A stretch of DNA of 64,000 bases from Stenotrophomonas_A sp035629025 (lineage in GTDB: Bacteria > Pseudomonadota > Gammaproteobacteria > Xanthomonadales > Xanthomonadaceae), in assembly GCA_035629025.1 (NCBI GenBank), contig DASPIU010000016.1:3231-67230 (forward strand), read 5' to 3'. The notes beneath the pieces are model-generated. The model saw only the letters and a program-made list of their open reading frames with translations, was not told where the DNA came from and ran no database searches. Made by a program: the position numbers and the translations under genes. Positions 1 to 8,999 of this stretch are shown here, in pieces (the stretch's first letter is position 1; each line of letters opens with the position of its first letter).

Positions 1-1
1 A

Positions 2-523
2 CAAGTCCCCGGCCTGCAGGTGCTGGTACCGGCGGCCAATGCCGCGGTGCGCCCGGTATTGGCCGAACATCTGTCGCGTTCGGCCTTGCCGATGCTGCGC
101 TCGCACCTGCTCGACGGCCGCGCGCGCACCGCGATGATCGCCGCCGACGTGGTACTGCTGGCTTCCGGCACCGCCACGCTGGAGGCGATGCTGGTCAAGC
201 GGCCGATGGTGGTCGGCTACCGCGTCGCGCCGCTGACCGCGCGCATCGTCAAGGCGCTCGGCCTGATCAAGGTGCAGCGCTTCGCTCTGCCCAACATCCT
301 GGCCGGCGAGGATCTGGCGCCGGAACTGATCCAGCAGGACTGCACCGCCGAGCAGGTCGCCGCCGCCGTGGTCGAGTGGTTCAAGCAGCCGCAGAAAGTC
401 GCCGCGCTGCAACCGAAGTATCTGAAGCTGCATGCCGAGCTGCGCCAGAACGCTTCCGCGCGCGCCGCAGAGGCCGTCGCCGAACTGCTGGCACGGCCTG
501 CCAACCGCCAGGTGAGCGCATGA
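2..523 (+). CDS. lpxB: Lipid-A-disaccharide synthase, C-terminal part (5' end outside window)
   Basis: LpxB is a GT19 glycosyltransferase of the inner-membrane cytoplasmic face that joins UDP-2,3-diacylglucosamine to lipid X to form the lipid A disaccharide. Only the last ~173 codons are present; the reading frame is open to the window edge. Visible family features are the ASGTATLEAML segment, the following RPMVVGYR strand, and the LPNILAGEDLAPELIQ stretch that is typical of the nucleotide-sugar site. The stop overlaps the rnhB start as ATGA, so the two are probably translationally coupled. The identity is supported by both motifs and the lpxB-rnhB-dnaE-accA gene order. Confidence 0.93.
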   Translation, partial: QVPGLQVLVPAANAAVRPVLAEHLSRSALPMLRSHLLDGRARTAMIAADVVLLASGTATLEAMLVKRPMVVGYRVAPLTARIVKALGLIKVQRFALPNILAGEDLAPELIQQDCTAEQVAAAVVEWFKQPQKVAALQPKYLKLHAELRQNASARAAEAVAELLARPANRQVSA

Positions 524-1191
524 AGCGCGGTACCGCCCAGGGCAGCGGCGCTCTGCTCGTGGCGATGCCGGCGCAACCGGTGCCGCGCCGCATCGCCGGC
601 GTCGACGAAGCCGGGCGCGGCCCGCTCGCCGGCCCGGTGTCGGTGGCCGCGGTGGTGTTCGACCCGGCGCGCCCGCGCATCAATGGCCTTGATGATTCCA
701 AGCAGCTCACCGCCGAACGCCGCGAGGTGCTGTACGCGCGCATCGTCGAGCGCGCGCTGGCCTGGCACGTGGTGCTGATCACCTCCGCCGAAGTGGACCA
801 GCTCAACATCTACCACGCCACCATGCTCGGCATGCGCCGCGCCGTGGAAGCCGTGGCGCACGTCGCCGAACACGCGCGCATTGACGGCAACCGTCTGCCC
901 AAGGCACTGCCCTGCCCGGCCGAGGCCATCGTCGGCGGCGACGCCCTGGACCGCGCGATCATGGCCGCGTCCATCGTCGCCAAGGTCACCCGCGACCGCT
1001 ACATGACCGCGCTGCACGAACACCATCCCGAATACGGCTTCGACCAGCACAAGGGCTACGCCACCCCGGCACACCTGTCGGCGCTGCGCCAGCATGGCCC
1101 CTGCCCGGAACACCGCCGCAGCTTCGCCCCGGTACGCCAGGCCCTGGGCCTGGAGGTGCTGCCCGAAGCCGCCGAGCCAATGCTGATTTAG
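520..1191 (+). CDS. rnhB: Ribonuclease HII
   Basis: RNase HII cuts the RNA strand of RNA-DNA hybrids and starts removal of single ribonucleotides from DNA. The 223-residue product carries the GVDEAGRGPLAGPV signature with the acidic pair D29-E30, a later GGDALDRAIMAASIVAKVTRD segment that supplies further metal ligands, and a HKGYATPAHLSAL motif near the C-terminus. I chose the ATG at 520 because it overlaps the lpxB stop (ATGA); the ATG at 565 (M16) is an alternative that would still keep the whole domain. It sits between lpxB and dnaE as in related genomes. Confidence 0.94.
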   Translation: MKRGTAQGSGALLVAMPAQPVPRRIAGVDEAGRGPLAGPVSVAAVVFDPARPRINGLDDSKQLTAERREVLYARIVERALAWHVVLITSAEVDQLNIYHATMLGMRRAVEAVAHVAEHARIDGNRLPKALPCPAEAIVGGDALDRAIMAASIVAKVTRDRYMTALHEHHPEYGFDQHKGYATPAHLSALRQHGPCPEHRRSFAPVRQALGLEVLPEAAEPMLI

Positions 1192-1261
1192 GCGAGCTTG
1201 CCCTCGGTTCGTCCGAGCATCGTCGCAGGCCCCAACGCCGTCCGCAGACCCACTGGAGCAA

Positions 1262-1380
1262 AGCCCCCCTTCTGTTAAGGGGGGCGCGCCAAAGGCGCGG
1301 GGGATAGGCAAGCGCGAAAGTGGGGCCCAAAGTTTGCTGTGCGAACTTTGGGGGCTTGGCCCGCCAGCGGGCCAAGCCCT
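1262..1380 (+). repeat. Multi-hairpin repeat element, copy A
   Basis: The gap between rnhB and dnaE holds four consecutive hairpins: GCCCCCCTT/AAGGGGGGC, CGCGCC/GGCGCG, CCCAAAGTT/AACTTTGGG and a 12-bp arm pair GGCTTGGCCCGC/GCGGGCCAAGCC at 1353-1378. The first three are shared, in the same order and almost the same spacing, with an inverted copy at 10343-10461. The sequences between the hairpins are similar too (GGGGCCCAA, GGCAAG). I cannot name the family. The last hairpin might end rnhB transcription but lacks a T run. Confidence 0.7.
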
Positions 1381-1441
1381 GTCAAGCCTTGCCCCCCCTC
1401 CCCCCGAGGGCTAACCTGCCCGATCACCGCAGTGATCCCGC

Positions 1442-4400
1442 ATGACCCAGCCCCGCTTCGTCCATCTCCACGTCCACACCGAGTTCTCGCTCGCGGACTC
1501 CACCATCCGCGTGCCCGAAAAACCCGAGCAGGCCGACCCGGCCAAGGCCAAGCGCGCCAACCTGCTCAGCCGCGCCGTGGAACTGGGCCTGCCCGCCGTC
1601 GCCGTTACCGACCTCAACAACCTCTTCGCCCTGGTCAAGTTCTACAAGGCCGCTGAAGCCGTCGGCATCAAGCCCATCGCTGGCGCCGACGTGATGATCG
1701 CCACCCCCGACCAGGTGCCGTGGAAACTGACCTTGCTGTGCCGCGACCGCGAAGGCTACCTCAGCCTCTCGCGGCTGCTCACCCGCGCCTGGATGGAAGG
1801 CCATCGCCCCGAAGGCGGCGTCGCCGTGCGCCCCGAATGGCTCATCGACCACCACCACAACCTGTTCGCCCTGGCCGGCCGCGAAAGCCTGGCCGGACGC
1901 CTGTTCGCCGAACATCGGCATGACCTGGCCGAGCAACAGCTCGCCGACTGGCAGCGCGTGTTCGGCGACGGCCTGCACCTGGAACTGACCCGCACCGGCC
2001 GCGACGGCGAAGAAGCCTTCAACCAGTTCGCCCTGCAGGCCGCCGGTCTGCGCGGCCTGCCGGTGGTGGCCAGCAACGACGTGCGCTTCCTGCACGCCAG
2101 CGACTTCCCCGCCCACGAGGCGCGCGTGTGCATCGCCTCCGGCCGCGTGCTGGACGACCCGCGGCGCCCGCGTGACTACACCGACCAGCAGTACCTCAAG
2201 TCACAGGAAGAAATGGCGGCGCTGTTTGCCGACGTGCCCGACGCCATCGACAACACCCTGGCCCTGGCCCAGCGCTGCAACATCGAGATGCGCCTGGGCA
2301 CCTACTTCCTGCCCGCCTATCCGGTGCCCGAGAACGAAACTCTCGACAGCTGGATCCGCAGCACCGCACGGCGCGGCCTGGAAGCGCGCCTGGAGAAGAA
2401 TCCGCTGGCCGCGGGCAAGACCCGCGAGGATTATTTTGAACGCCTGGAATTCGAGCTGGACACCATCATCAAGATGGGCTTCCCCGGCTACTTCCTGATC
2501 GTGGCCGACTTCATCCAGTGGGGCAAGGACAACGGCATTCCGGTCGGCCCGGGCCGTGGTTCGGGTGCCGGCTCGCTGGTGGCCTGGGCGCTGAACATCA
2601 CCGACCTGGATCCGATTCCCTACAACCTGCTGTTCGAGCGCTTCCTCAACCCCGAACGCGTGTCGATGCCCGACTTCGACATCGACTTCTGCATGGACCG
2701 CCGCGACGAGGTCATCGACTACGTTGCGCGCAAGTACGGGCGCGAGCGCGTCAGCCAGATCATCACCTACGGCACCATGGCGGCCAAGGCGGTGGTGCGC
2801 GACGCCGGGCGCGTGCTCGGCTTTCCCTATGGCCTGGTTGATGGCGTGGCCAAGCTCATTCCGAACATCCTCGGCATCACGCTGAAGGACGCGATGGGCG
2901 AAGGCAAGGAAAGCGAGATGGCCTCGGCCGAGCTGATCCAGCGCTACCAGGCCGAGGACGACGTGCGCGACCTGGTCGACCTTGCGCGCCAGCTCGAAGA
3001 CCTGACCCGCAATGCCGGCAAGCACGCCGGCGGCGTGGTCATCGCGCCCGAGCCGCTGGCCGAGTATTGCCCGCTGTTCGCCGAACACGACGAGGACGGC
3101 CGCGGCAAGAACCCGGTCACCCAGTTCGACAAGAACGACGTGGAAGAAGTGGGCCTGGTGAAGTTCGACTTCCTCGGCCTGCGCACGCTGACCATCATCG
3201 ACTGGGCGGTGAAGGCGATCAACGCGCGCCACGCCCGCGCCGGCATCGACCCGATCGACATCGCCGCGCTGCCGCTGGACGACGCCCCGACCTACCGCGA
3301 CATCTTCGCCACCGGCAACACCGGCGCGGTGTTCCAGTTTGAATCCTCGGGCATGCGCCGACTGCTCAAGGATGCCAAGCCCGACCGCTTCGAGGATCTG
3401 ATCGCGCTGGTATCGCTGTACCGCCCGGGCCCGATGGACCTGATTCCCAGCTTCGTCGACCGCAAGCACGGGCGCGAGGAAGTGGAGTATCCGGACCCAC
3501 GCACCGAGCCGATCCTGAAGGACACCTACGGCATCATGGTGTACCAGGAGCAGGTCATGCAGATGGCGCAGATCGTCGGCGGCTATTCGCTGGGCGGCGC
3601 CGACCTGCTGCGCCGCGCGATGGGCAAGAAGGTGCCGGCCGAGATGGCCAAGCACCGCGAGATCTTCCGCGAAGGCGCGGCCAGGGACGGCGTCGGCGAA
3701 GCCAAGGCCGATGCGATCTTCGACCTGATGGAGAAGTTCGCCGGCTACGGCTTCAACAAGTCGCACGCCGCCGCCTACGCGCTGGTCAGCTACCAGACCG
3801 CCTGGCTCAAGCGTCACTACCCGGCCGAGTTCATGGCCGCGACGCTGTCCTCGGACATGGACAACACCGACAAGGTTGTCGGCTTCCTCGACGAAGCACG
3901 CCTGCTCGGCCTGACCGTGCTGCCGCCGCGGGTGAACGAGTCGGCCTACATGTTCGAGGCGGCCACGCCGGACACCATCCAGTACGGCATCGGCGCGATC
4001 AAGGGCGTGGGCCGTGGCGCCTGCGAGGCCATCGTCGAGGAACGCGAGCGCAACGGCCGCTACGAATCGCTGCTGGATTTCTGCACGCGCGTGGATTCGT
4101 CCAAGCTCAACCGGCGCACGCTGGAAGCGATGATCAACGCCGGCGCGCTCGATGGCCTGGGCCGCAACCGCGCCTCGCTGATGCTGCAGCTGCCCGAAGT
4201 GCTGAAGGCCACCGAGCAGATGGCGCGCGAGAAGGCGTCCGGGCAGAACTCGCTGTTTGGCGGGCCCGATCCGGCCGCACCGGCGATGCACCTGGAACTT
4301 CCCGAGAGCAGGGAATGGCCGCTGGGCCAGCTGTTGTCCGGCGAGCGTGACACGCTGGGCTTCTACCTCAGCGGGCATCCCTTCGATCCGTACCGCGACG

Positions 4401-5023
4401 AGGTCCGCGAACTGGTCGGTTGCGACCTGGGCGCGCTCGACCGCATCTGGGCCTCGCAGTCCGGACGCGGCGGTGGCGACGGTGAAAAGCGCTGGCGCCC
4501 GGAAGTCAGCGCGATCCTCGCCGGCCAGGTGGTCGGCGTGCGCCGCAAGGGCGACAGCCAGGTTTTCGTGCAGCTCGAAGACGGCCGCGGCCGGGTCGAG
4601 TGCAGCGCCTTTTCCGACGGCCTGGCCGAGTTCGGCCACCTGCTGACCCGCGACCGCATCCTCATCGTCAAGGGTGGCCTGCGCGAGGACGAATTCAACG
4701 GCGGCTACAGCCTGCGCATCCGCCAGGTGTGGGATTACGAACAGGTCTGCGCCGAGCATGCGCGCAACCTCGCGCTGCGCCTGGACCTGCGCGACCGCCA
4801 GGCCTTTGCCCGCGTCGATGGCCTGCTCGCCGCGCATCGCCCCGGGCGCACCCCGATCCGCTTCGACCTGCTGGTCGGCTCGGCCCAGGGCACCGTGGCC
4901 GGCATGCTCGATGTCAACGGCAGCCAGGGCGTGCGCATCGCCCCGCAACTGCTGGACGGCCTGCGTGCCGACCCGGCGGTGCGCGCGGTGAAGGTCAAGT
5001 ACAACCCGCCCTGGGCGATATAG
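1442..5023 (+). CDS. dnaE: DNA polymerase III subunit alpha
   Basis: This is the catalytic subunit of the chromosomal replicase. The 1193-residue length is normal for proteobacterial DnaE. In order I see an N-terminal PHP domain (FVHLHVHTEFSLADS), the polymerase core with GPGRGSGAGSLVAW and the catalytic aspartates in PDFDIDF (D411 and D413), the third acidic site in KFDFLGLRTL, the YRPGPMDLIPSF and YQEQVMQMA blocks, the FNKSHAAAYALVSYQ motif, a tandem helix-hairpin-helix (YGIGAIKGVGRGA), and a C-terminal OB fold. No strong Shine-Dalgarno precedes the ATG, but the PHP motif starts a few residues later, so the start is probably right. accA follows after about 90 bp. Confidence 0.98.
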   Translation: MTQPRFVHLHVHTEFSLADSTIRVPEKPEQADPAKAKRANLLSRAVELGLPAVAVTDLNNLFALVKFYKAAEAVGIKPIAGADVMIATPDQVPWKLTLLCRDREGYLSLSRLLTRAWMEGHRPEGGVAVRPEWLIDHHHNLFALAGRESLAGRLFAEHRHDLAEQQLADWQRVFGDGLHLELTRTGRDGEEAFNQFALQAAGLRGLPVVASNDVRFLHASDFPAHEARVCIASGRVLDDPRRPRDYTDQQYLKSQEEMAALFADVPDAIDNTLALAQRCNIEMRLGTYFLPAYPVPENETLDSWIRSTARRGLEARLEKNPLAAGKTREDYFERLEFELDTIIKMGFPGYFLIVADFIQWGKDNGIPVGPGRGSGAGSLVAWALNITDLDPIPYNLLFERFLNPERVSMPDFDIDFCMDRRDEVIDYVARKYGRERVSQIITYGTMAAKAVVRDAGRVLGFPYGLVDGVAKLIPNILGITLKDAMGEGKESEMASAELIQRYQAEDDVRDLVDLARQLEDLTRNAGKHAGGVVIAPEPLAEYCPLFAEHDEDGRGKNPVTQFDKNDVEEVGLVKFDFLGLRTLTIIDWAVKAINARHARAGIDPIDIAALPLDDAPTYRDIFATGNTGAVFQFESSGMRRLLKDAKPDRFEDLIALVSLYRPGPMDLIPSFVDRKHGREEVEYPDPRTEPILKDTYGIMVYQEQVMQMAQIVGGYSLGGADLLRRAMGKKVPAEMAKHREIFREGAARDGVGEAKADAIFDLMEKFAGYGFNKSHAAAYALVSYQTAWLKRHYPAEFMAATLSSDMDNTDKVVGFLDEARLLGLTVLPPRVNESAYMFEAATPDTIQYGIGAIKGVGRGACEAIVEERERNGRYESLLDFCTRVDSSKLNRRTLEAMINAGALDGLGRNRASLMLQLPEVLKATEQMAREKASGQNSLFGGPDPAAPAMHLELPESREWPLGQLLSGERDTLGFYLSGHPFDPYRDEVRELVGCDLGALDRIWASQSGRGGGDGEKRWRPEVSAILAGQVVGVRRKGDSQVFVQLEDGRGRVECSAFSDGLAEFGHLLTRDRILIVKGGLREDEFNGGYSLRIRQVWDYEQVCAEHARNLALRLDLRDRQAFARVDGLLAAHRPGRTPIRFDLLVGSAQGTVAGMLDVNGSQGVRIAPQLLDGLRADPAVRAVKVKYNPPWAI

Positions 5024-5114
5024 GCACGGCTGCCCCTCCGACCCCGAACGGCTGCGTACGGGTAGGCCACGCCCCTTCGGCTACACTTCTCCCCTTTCGT
5101 TCGACCGGCGCCCC

Positions 5115-6074
5115 ATGAATCCGAACTACCTCGACTTCGAGCAACCCATCGCCGATCTGGAAGCCAAGATCCAGGAGCTGCGCAACGCCAGCACCGGCCC
5201 GGCGGTCAATGTCGACGCCGAAGTGCATGCGCTGCGCGACAAGCTGCGCATCCGCACCGCGCAGATCTTCCGTGACCTGTCGGCATGGCAGGTCTCGCAG
5301 CTGGCCCGCCACCCGCAGCGCCCGTACACGCTCGACTACATCCGCGTGTTCTGCGACGAGTTCCAGGAGCTGGCCGGCGACCGCGCCTACGCCGACGACA
5401 AGGCCATCGTCGGCGGCCTGGGCCGCATCAATGGCCGGCCGGTGGTCATCATCGGCCACCAGAAGGGCCGCGACACCAAGAGCAAGGTGGCGCGCAATTT
5501 CGGCATGCCGCGCCCGGAGGGCTATCGCAAGGCGCTGCGCCTGATGAAGCTGGCTGAGCGCTTCCGCCTGCCGCTGCTGACCTTCATCGATACGCCCGGT
5601 GCCTACCCCGGCATCGGCGCCGAGGAACGCGGCCAGTCCGAGGCGATCGCGCGCAACCTGCTGGAAATGGCCGAGCTGAAAATCCCGGTGATCTGCACCG
5701 TGATCGGCGAAGGCGGCTCGGGCGGCGCGCTGGCCATCGGCGTCGGCGACCGCACGCTGATGCTGGAGTACGGCACCTATTCGGTGATCTCGCCGGAGGG
5801 CTGCGCCTCGATCCTGTGGAAGGACGCAGCCAAGGCCAAGGACGCGGCCGAGCAGCTCGGCCTGACCGCCGTGCGCCTGAAAGCCTTGGGCCTGGTGGAC
5901 AAGGTGGTGCGCGAGCCGATCGGCGGTGCCCACCGCAACCCGACGCAGATGGCCAAGCGCCTGAAGGCAGTGCTGCTCAACGAGCTCGACGCGCTGGAGA
6001 AGATTCCGGTGGAAGTGCTGTTGCAGCAGCGCTACGAACGCCTGCGCAGTTACGGCGCCTACGAGGCCGCGTAA
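5115..6074 (+). CDS. accA: Acetyl-CoA carboxylase carboxyltransferase subunit alpha
   Basis: AccA pairs with AccD to move the carboxyl group from biotin to acetyl-CoA, giving malonyl-CoA for fatty acid synthesis. The 319-residue protein begins MNPNYLDFEQPIADLEAKI, as the family does, and has the crotonase-like core with KGRDTK, FIDTPGAYPGIGAEERGQ and GEGGSGGALAIGVGDR. A possible -10 box TACACT lies at 5082-5087, 28 bp before the ATG. The dnaE-accA order is the usual one in this group. Confidence 0.97.
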   Translation: MNPNYLDFEQPIADLEAKIQELRNASTGPAVNVDAEVHALRDKLRIRTAQIFRDLSAWQVSQLARHPQRPYTLDYIRVFCDEFQELAGDRAYADDKAIVGGLGRINGRPVVIIGHQKGRDTKSKVARNFGMPRPEGYRKALRLMKLAERFRLPLLTFIDTPGAYPGIGAEERGQSEAIARNLLEMAELKIPVICTVIGEGGSGGALAIGVGDRTLMLEYGTYSVISPEGCASILWKDAAKAKDAAEQLGLTAVRLKALGLVDKVVREPIGGAHRNPTQMAKRLKAVLLNELDALEKIPVEVLLQQRYERLRSYGAYEAA

Positions 6075-6169
6075 GCCCTCGCCCGGGAATGGGCTGGTGC
6101 CGTGGCGCGGATGCGCCCGGCCCGCCTCCGCGCTAGCATGGCCGCGGTACCCGCAAAGGAATGATCGCG

Positions 6170-6349
6170 ATGGACTTGCCGTGGTGGGTGGGCCCGACGG
6201 CCCTGTTCGTGGTGCCCTTGCTGGTGGCACTGCTGGTCAATGCGTTCGTGCGGCATCGCCGCGGCATCGCCTCCAACGCGGTGCTGGCCTGGTTCATCAT
6301 CGTCTGTTGGATCACCGCGCTGACCTGGATACTCAGGCAGGTGCGCTGA
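6170..6349 (+). CDS. Small two-helix membrane protein
   Basis: The predicted product is 59 residues with two hydrophobic helices separated by a basic RHRRG turn, so it should sit in the inner membrane. I start it at 6170 because AAAGGA at 6155-6160 is correctly spaced for this ATG and abuts the in-frame ATG at 6161. A -10-like TAGCAT lies at 6134-6139. The layout (P..VALL, RHRRGIASN, then a Trp-rich WFIIVCWITALTWIL helix) resembles the 'superinfection immunity' small membrane family, but that is only a pattern match. No phage genes are nearby, and the function is unknown. Confidence 0.6.
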   Translation: MDLPWWVGPTALFVVPLLVALLVNAFVRHRRGIASNAVLAWFIIVCWITALTWILRQVR

Positions 6350-6367
6350 GACCGCGGCACGGCGCAC

Positions 6368-6817
6368 TCAGAACGGCTTGGCCAGCACCAGCCAGATCAC
6401 CCCGAGCAGCAGCAGCACCGGCAATTCGTTGAACAGGCGCAGTGCGCGCGACGACGGCAGCGCACGGCCCTGGTCGGCGCCCTTGAGCCAGCGCCCGGCA
6501 ATGATGAAGTGGGCCAGGATCAGGATGACCAGCGCGAGCTTGGCGTGCAGCCAGCCGCCGCCGCCGACCATGGTCGGAAAGTCGGGAATGAAGCGAAAGC
6601 CCTGCCACAGCACCGCGCCGAGCACGATGGCCAGGCCGAACATGTTGTGGCCGAACTTGTACAGGCGCCGGCCCATCAGCGCCAGGCGCACGCGCACGGC
6701 GCTGTCGTCGCCGGCTTCGGCGATGTTGACCAGGATGCGCGGCAGGTAGAACACGCTGGCCATCCAGGCGATGACAAACAGCAAGTGGAAGGTCTTGATC
6801 CACAGGTACAGGGTCAT
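6368..6817 (-). CDS. hemJ: HemJ/CopD-like membrane protein (probable protoporphyrinogen IX oxidase)
   Basis: The 149-residue protein has four predicted membrane helices. Its N-terminus TLYLWIKTFHLLFVIAWM and the FYLPRILV stretch match the HemJ (UPF0093) family, including the conserved early histidine and a later WLHAKLALV lysine. HemJ oxidises protoporphyrinogen IX in heme synthesis in bacteria lacking HemG or HemY. I use the ATG at 6817 (CGGAG upstream) rather than a longer open frame, because family members start at this point. A CopD-type copper protein is the other reading, but the His/Lys pattern favours HemJ. Confidence 0.78.
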   Translation of the reverse strand: MTLYLWIKTFHLLFVIAWMASVFYLPRILVNIAEAGDDSAVRVRLALMGRRLYKFGHNMFGLAIVLGAVLWQGFRFIPDFPTMVGGGGWLHAKLALVILILAHFIIAGRWLKGADQGRALPSSRALRLFNELPVLLLLGVIWLVLAKPF

Positions 6818-6897
6818 GGCTGGCTCCGCCGGCTCGCGTACGATGGCGGGCATTCTCACCGATCACACGCCGCGCCGCACGCCGGCGGCCGGAGCCC

Positions 6898-7491
6898 ATG
6901 ATGTCCAAGCAATACGATCAGGCCTATTTCCAGCGCTGGTATCGGCAGGAAGGCCTGCACGATGCAGCGCGCCTGCGACGCAAGGTCGCACTGGCGGTGG
7001 CGCTGGCCGAGCACTATCTGGAGCGTCCGATCCGCAGCGTGCTGGACATCGGCTGTGGCGAGGGCGCGTGGCGTTCGCCGCTGCTGCAGTTGCGGCCGCG
7101 GGCGCAGTACCTGGGGTTTGATTCGAGCGAGTACGCGGTGCGCCGCTATGGCCGCAGCCGCAATCTGCATCTGGCCCGCTTCGGCGATTTTGCCTGGCTG
7201 CGGCCATGCGCGCCGGTGGACCTGCTGGTGTGCAGCGACGTGCTGCATTACCTGCCGGCGCGGGAGTTGCGGGCAGGTCTGCCCGGCTTGGCGGAACTGT
7301 GCGGCGGCGTCGCGTTTCTGGAAACGTTTGCAGCCGAGGACGAGTTCGAGGGGGACCACGAGGGTTTCCAGGCGCGCCCAGCGCGCTGGTACCGCAAGCA
7401 ACTGCAGGCCGTGGGCTTCAACCCGCTAGGCTCGCATGCCTGGCTCGGGCCGGGCCTGGCCGGCCACGCCTCGGCCCTGGAGACACTTTGA
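6898..7491 (+). CDS. Class I SAM-dependent methyltransferase
   Basis: The 197-residue protein has the SAM-binding glycine loop VLDIGCGEG in the first third, an acidic strand end (YLGFDSSEYAV) that would bind the ribose, and a motif-IV-like DLLVCSDVLHYL. The C-terminal third (ETFAAEDEFEGDHEGFQARP) probably shapes the substrate site. The substrate cannot be told from sequence. Two ATGs start the frame (6898 and 6901); GGAG upstream is better spaced for the second. It is divergent from hemJ and separated by about 80 bp. Confidence 0.85.
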   Translation: MMSKQYDQAYFQRWYRQEGLHDAARLRRKVALAVALAEHYLERPIRSVLDIGCGEGAWRSPLLQLRPRAQYLGFDSSEYAVRRYGRSRNLHLARFGDFAWLRPCAPVDLLVCSDVLHYLPARELRAGLPGLAELCGGVAFLETFAAEDEFEGDHEGFQARPARWYRKQLQAVGFNPLGSHAWLGPGLAGHASALETL

Positions 7492-7574
7492 GGGCAACCT
7501 CGCCCGTTTAGGGTGCAACTGCAACATTTCGGGTATGCTGCACAGCAGCAACCTCCATGTTGTCAAGGGCGAGA

Positions 7575-8879
7575 ATGCTTTATCAACTGCATGAGCTGAC
7601 CCGCAATCTGCTGGCGCCGTGGGTCCACCAGGCGCGCGCCAACGTCAAGATGTTCTCCGATCCGGACTCGCTGTGGGCGTCGCTGCCCGGGGCCGAGCGG
7701 TTGGCGGCGGGCAATGAACTCTTCCATCGCCTGGGCAAGGCTTACGAAAAGCCGGCCTGGAACCTGGACGATGTCGAGGTGGACGGGCATTCGCTGCCGA
7801 TCATCGAGCGCGAGGTGCTGGCCAAGCCGTTCTGCCGCCTGCTGCGCTTCAAGCGTTTCAGCGACCGCCCCGAGCTGCTGGCGAGCATGAAGCAGCAGCC
7901 GACCGTGCTGGTGGTGGCGCCGCTGTCCGGCCACCACGCCACGCTGCTGCGCGACACCGTGCGCACGCTGCTGCGCAACCACAAGGTCTATGTCACCGAC
8001 TGGGTGGACGCGCGCATGGTGCCGCTGTCCGAAGGCGACTTCGGCCTGGACGACTACATCGCCTACATCCGCGAGTTCATCAAGCACATCGGCGCCGAAG
8101 AGCTGCACGTGATGAGCGTGTGCCAGCCCACCGTGCCGGTGCTGGCGGCGGTGTCGCTGATGGCGGCCGAAGGCGAGAAGACGCCGCGTTCGCTGGTGAT
8201 GATGGGCGGCCCGATCGACGCACGCCGCAGCCCCACCGCGGTGAACAACCTGGCCACGCAGAACCCGATGTCGTGGTTCGAGAACAACGTCATCCACACC
8301 GTGCCCTACCCCTACCCGGGGCATGGGCGCCAGGTGTATCCCGGCTTCCTGCAGCACGCCGGCTTCCTGTCGATGAACCCCAGCCGCCACGTCATGTCGC
8401 ATTGGGACTTCTACGCCAACCTGGTCAAGGGCGACCTGCAGGACGCCGAACAGCACCGCCGTTTCTACGACGAGTACAACGCCGTGCTCGACATGCCGGC
8501 CAAGTACTACCTGGACACCATCCACACCGTGTTCCAGGAATTCCTGCTGCCGCGCGGCAAGTGGAAGGTGCGCGGGCAGCTGGTCAAGCCGGCGGCGATC
8601 CGCGACACCGCGCTGCTGAGCATCGAAGGCGAGCTGGACGACATCGCCGGCCTCGGTCAGACCGAGGCGGCGCAGGAACTGTGCACCGGCATCGACCCGG
8701 CGCACCGCCGCCACATGGTGGTCGAGGGCGCGGGCCACTACGGCATCTTCAGCGGCCGCCGCTGGCGCGACGTCGTCTATCCGCAGGTACGCGATTTCAT
8801 TGCCCGCTACGCGGCCGAGCCAGTGCGTACGCAGGCGGCAGCGACGGTGACGCCGATCCGCCAGCGCAAGGCGCGCTAG
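7575..8879 (+). CDS. phaZ: Intracellular polyhydroxyalkanoate (PHB) depolymerase
   Basis: This alpha/beta-hydrolase attacks native PHB granules inside the cell. With the ATG at 7575 the protein has 434 residues and starts MLYQLHEL as the family does, and the catalytic residues fall at C183 (SVCQPT), D355 (GELDD) and H388 (GAGHYGIF). As I recall, these are the same numbers as in Ralstonia PhaZ1, which supports this start over the upstream ATG at 7557. The sequence AGGGCGAG precedes the start. A possible -10 TATGCT is at 7534-7539. No PHA synthase or phasin gene is in the window, though a thiolase lies at 49.4 kb. Confidence 0.93.
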   Translation: MLYQLHELTRNLLAPWVHQARANVKMFSDPDSLWASLPGAERLAAGNELFHRLGKAYEKPAWNLDDVEVDGHSLPIIEREVLAKPFCRLLRFKRFSDRPELLASMKQQPTVLVVAPLSGHHATLLRDTVRTLLRNHKVYVTDWVDARMVPLSEGDFGLDDYIAYIREFIKHIGAEELHVMSVCQPTVPVLAAVSLMAAEGEKTPRSLVMMGGPIDARRSPTAVNNLATQNPMSWFENNVIHTVPYPYPGHGRQVYPGFLQHAGFLSMNPSRHVMSHWDFYANLVKGDLQDAEQHRRFYDEYNAVLDMPAKYYLDTIHTVFQEFLLPRGKWKVRGQLVKPAAIRDTALLSIEGELDDIAGLGQTEAAQELCTGIDPAHRRHMVVEGAGHYGIFSGRRWRDVVYPQVRDFIARYAAEPVRTQAAATVTPIRQRKAR

Positions 8880-8898
8880 AAACCCCGCTGAACCCCCT

Positions 8899-8990
8899 TG
8901 CAGGAGGGGCTTCAGCCCCGACCGGCGAAGCCGCGATCTGCCAGATGGCGGTCGCGGCTGATGGCCGAAGGCCACAAGAGCCGCTCCTAC
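8899..8990. repeat. REP composite (two facing GTAGGAG-type palindromes)
   Basis: A GCAGGAGGGGCTTCAGCCCC palindrome is followed by a linker (CGCGATCTGCCAGATGGCGG) and an inverted GAGCCGCTCCTAC unit whose stem holds GGCCACAAGAG. This is the classic facing-pair arrangement of REP elements. It lies between the convergent phaZ and HAAS genes, as expected for such elements. Confidence 0.85.
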
Positions 8991-8999
8991 GGTGCATCT

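Noticed and set aside
2201..4948. 915-codon minus-strand frame opposite dnaE
   Set aside because: High GC keeps antisense frames open; the sequence is His/Val/Ala-rich with no motif, and dnaE is beyond doubt.
6161..6169. ATG at 6161 as the start of the small membrane protein
   Set aside because: The AAAGGA ribosome binding site touches this ATG, leaving no spacer; ATG at 6170 is correctly placed.
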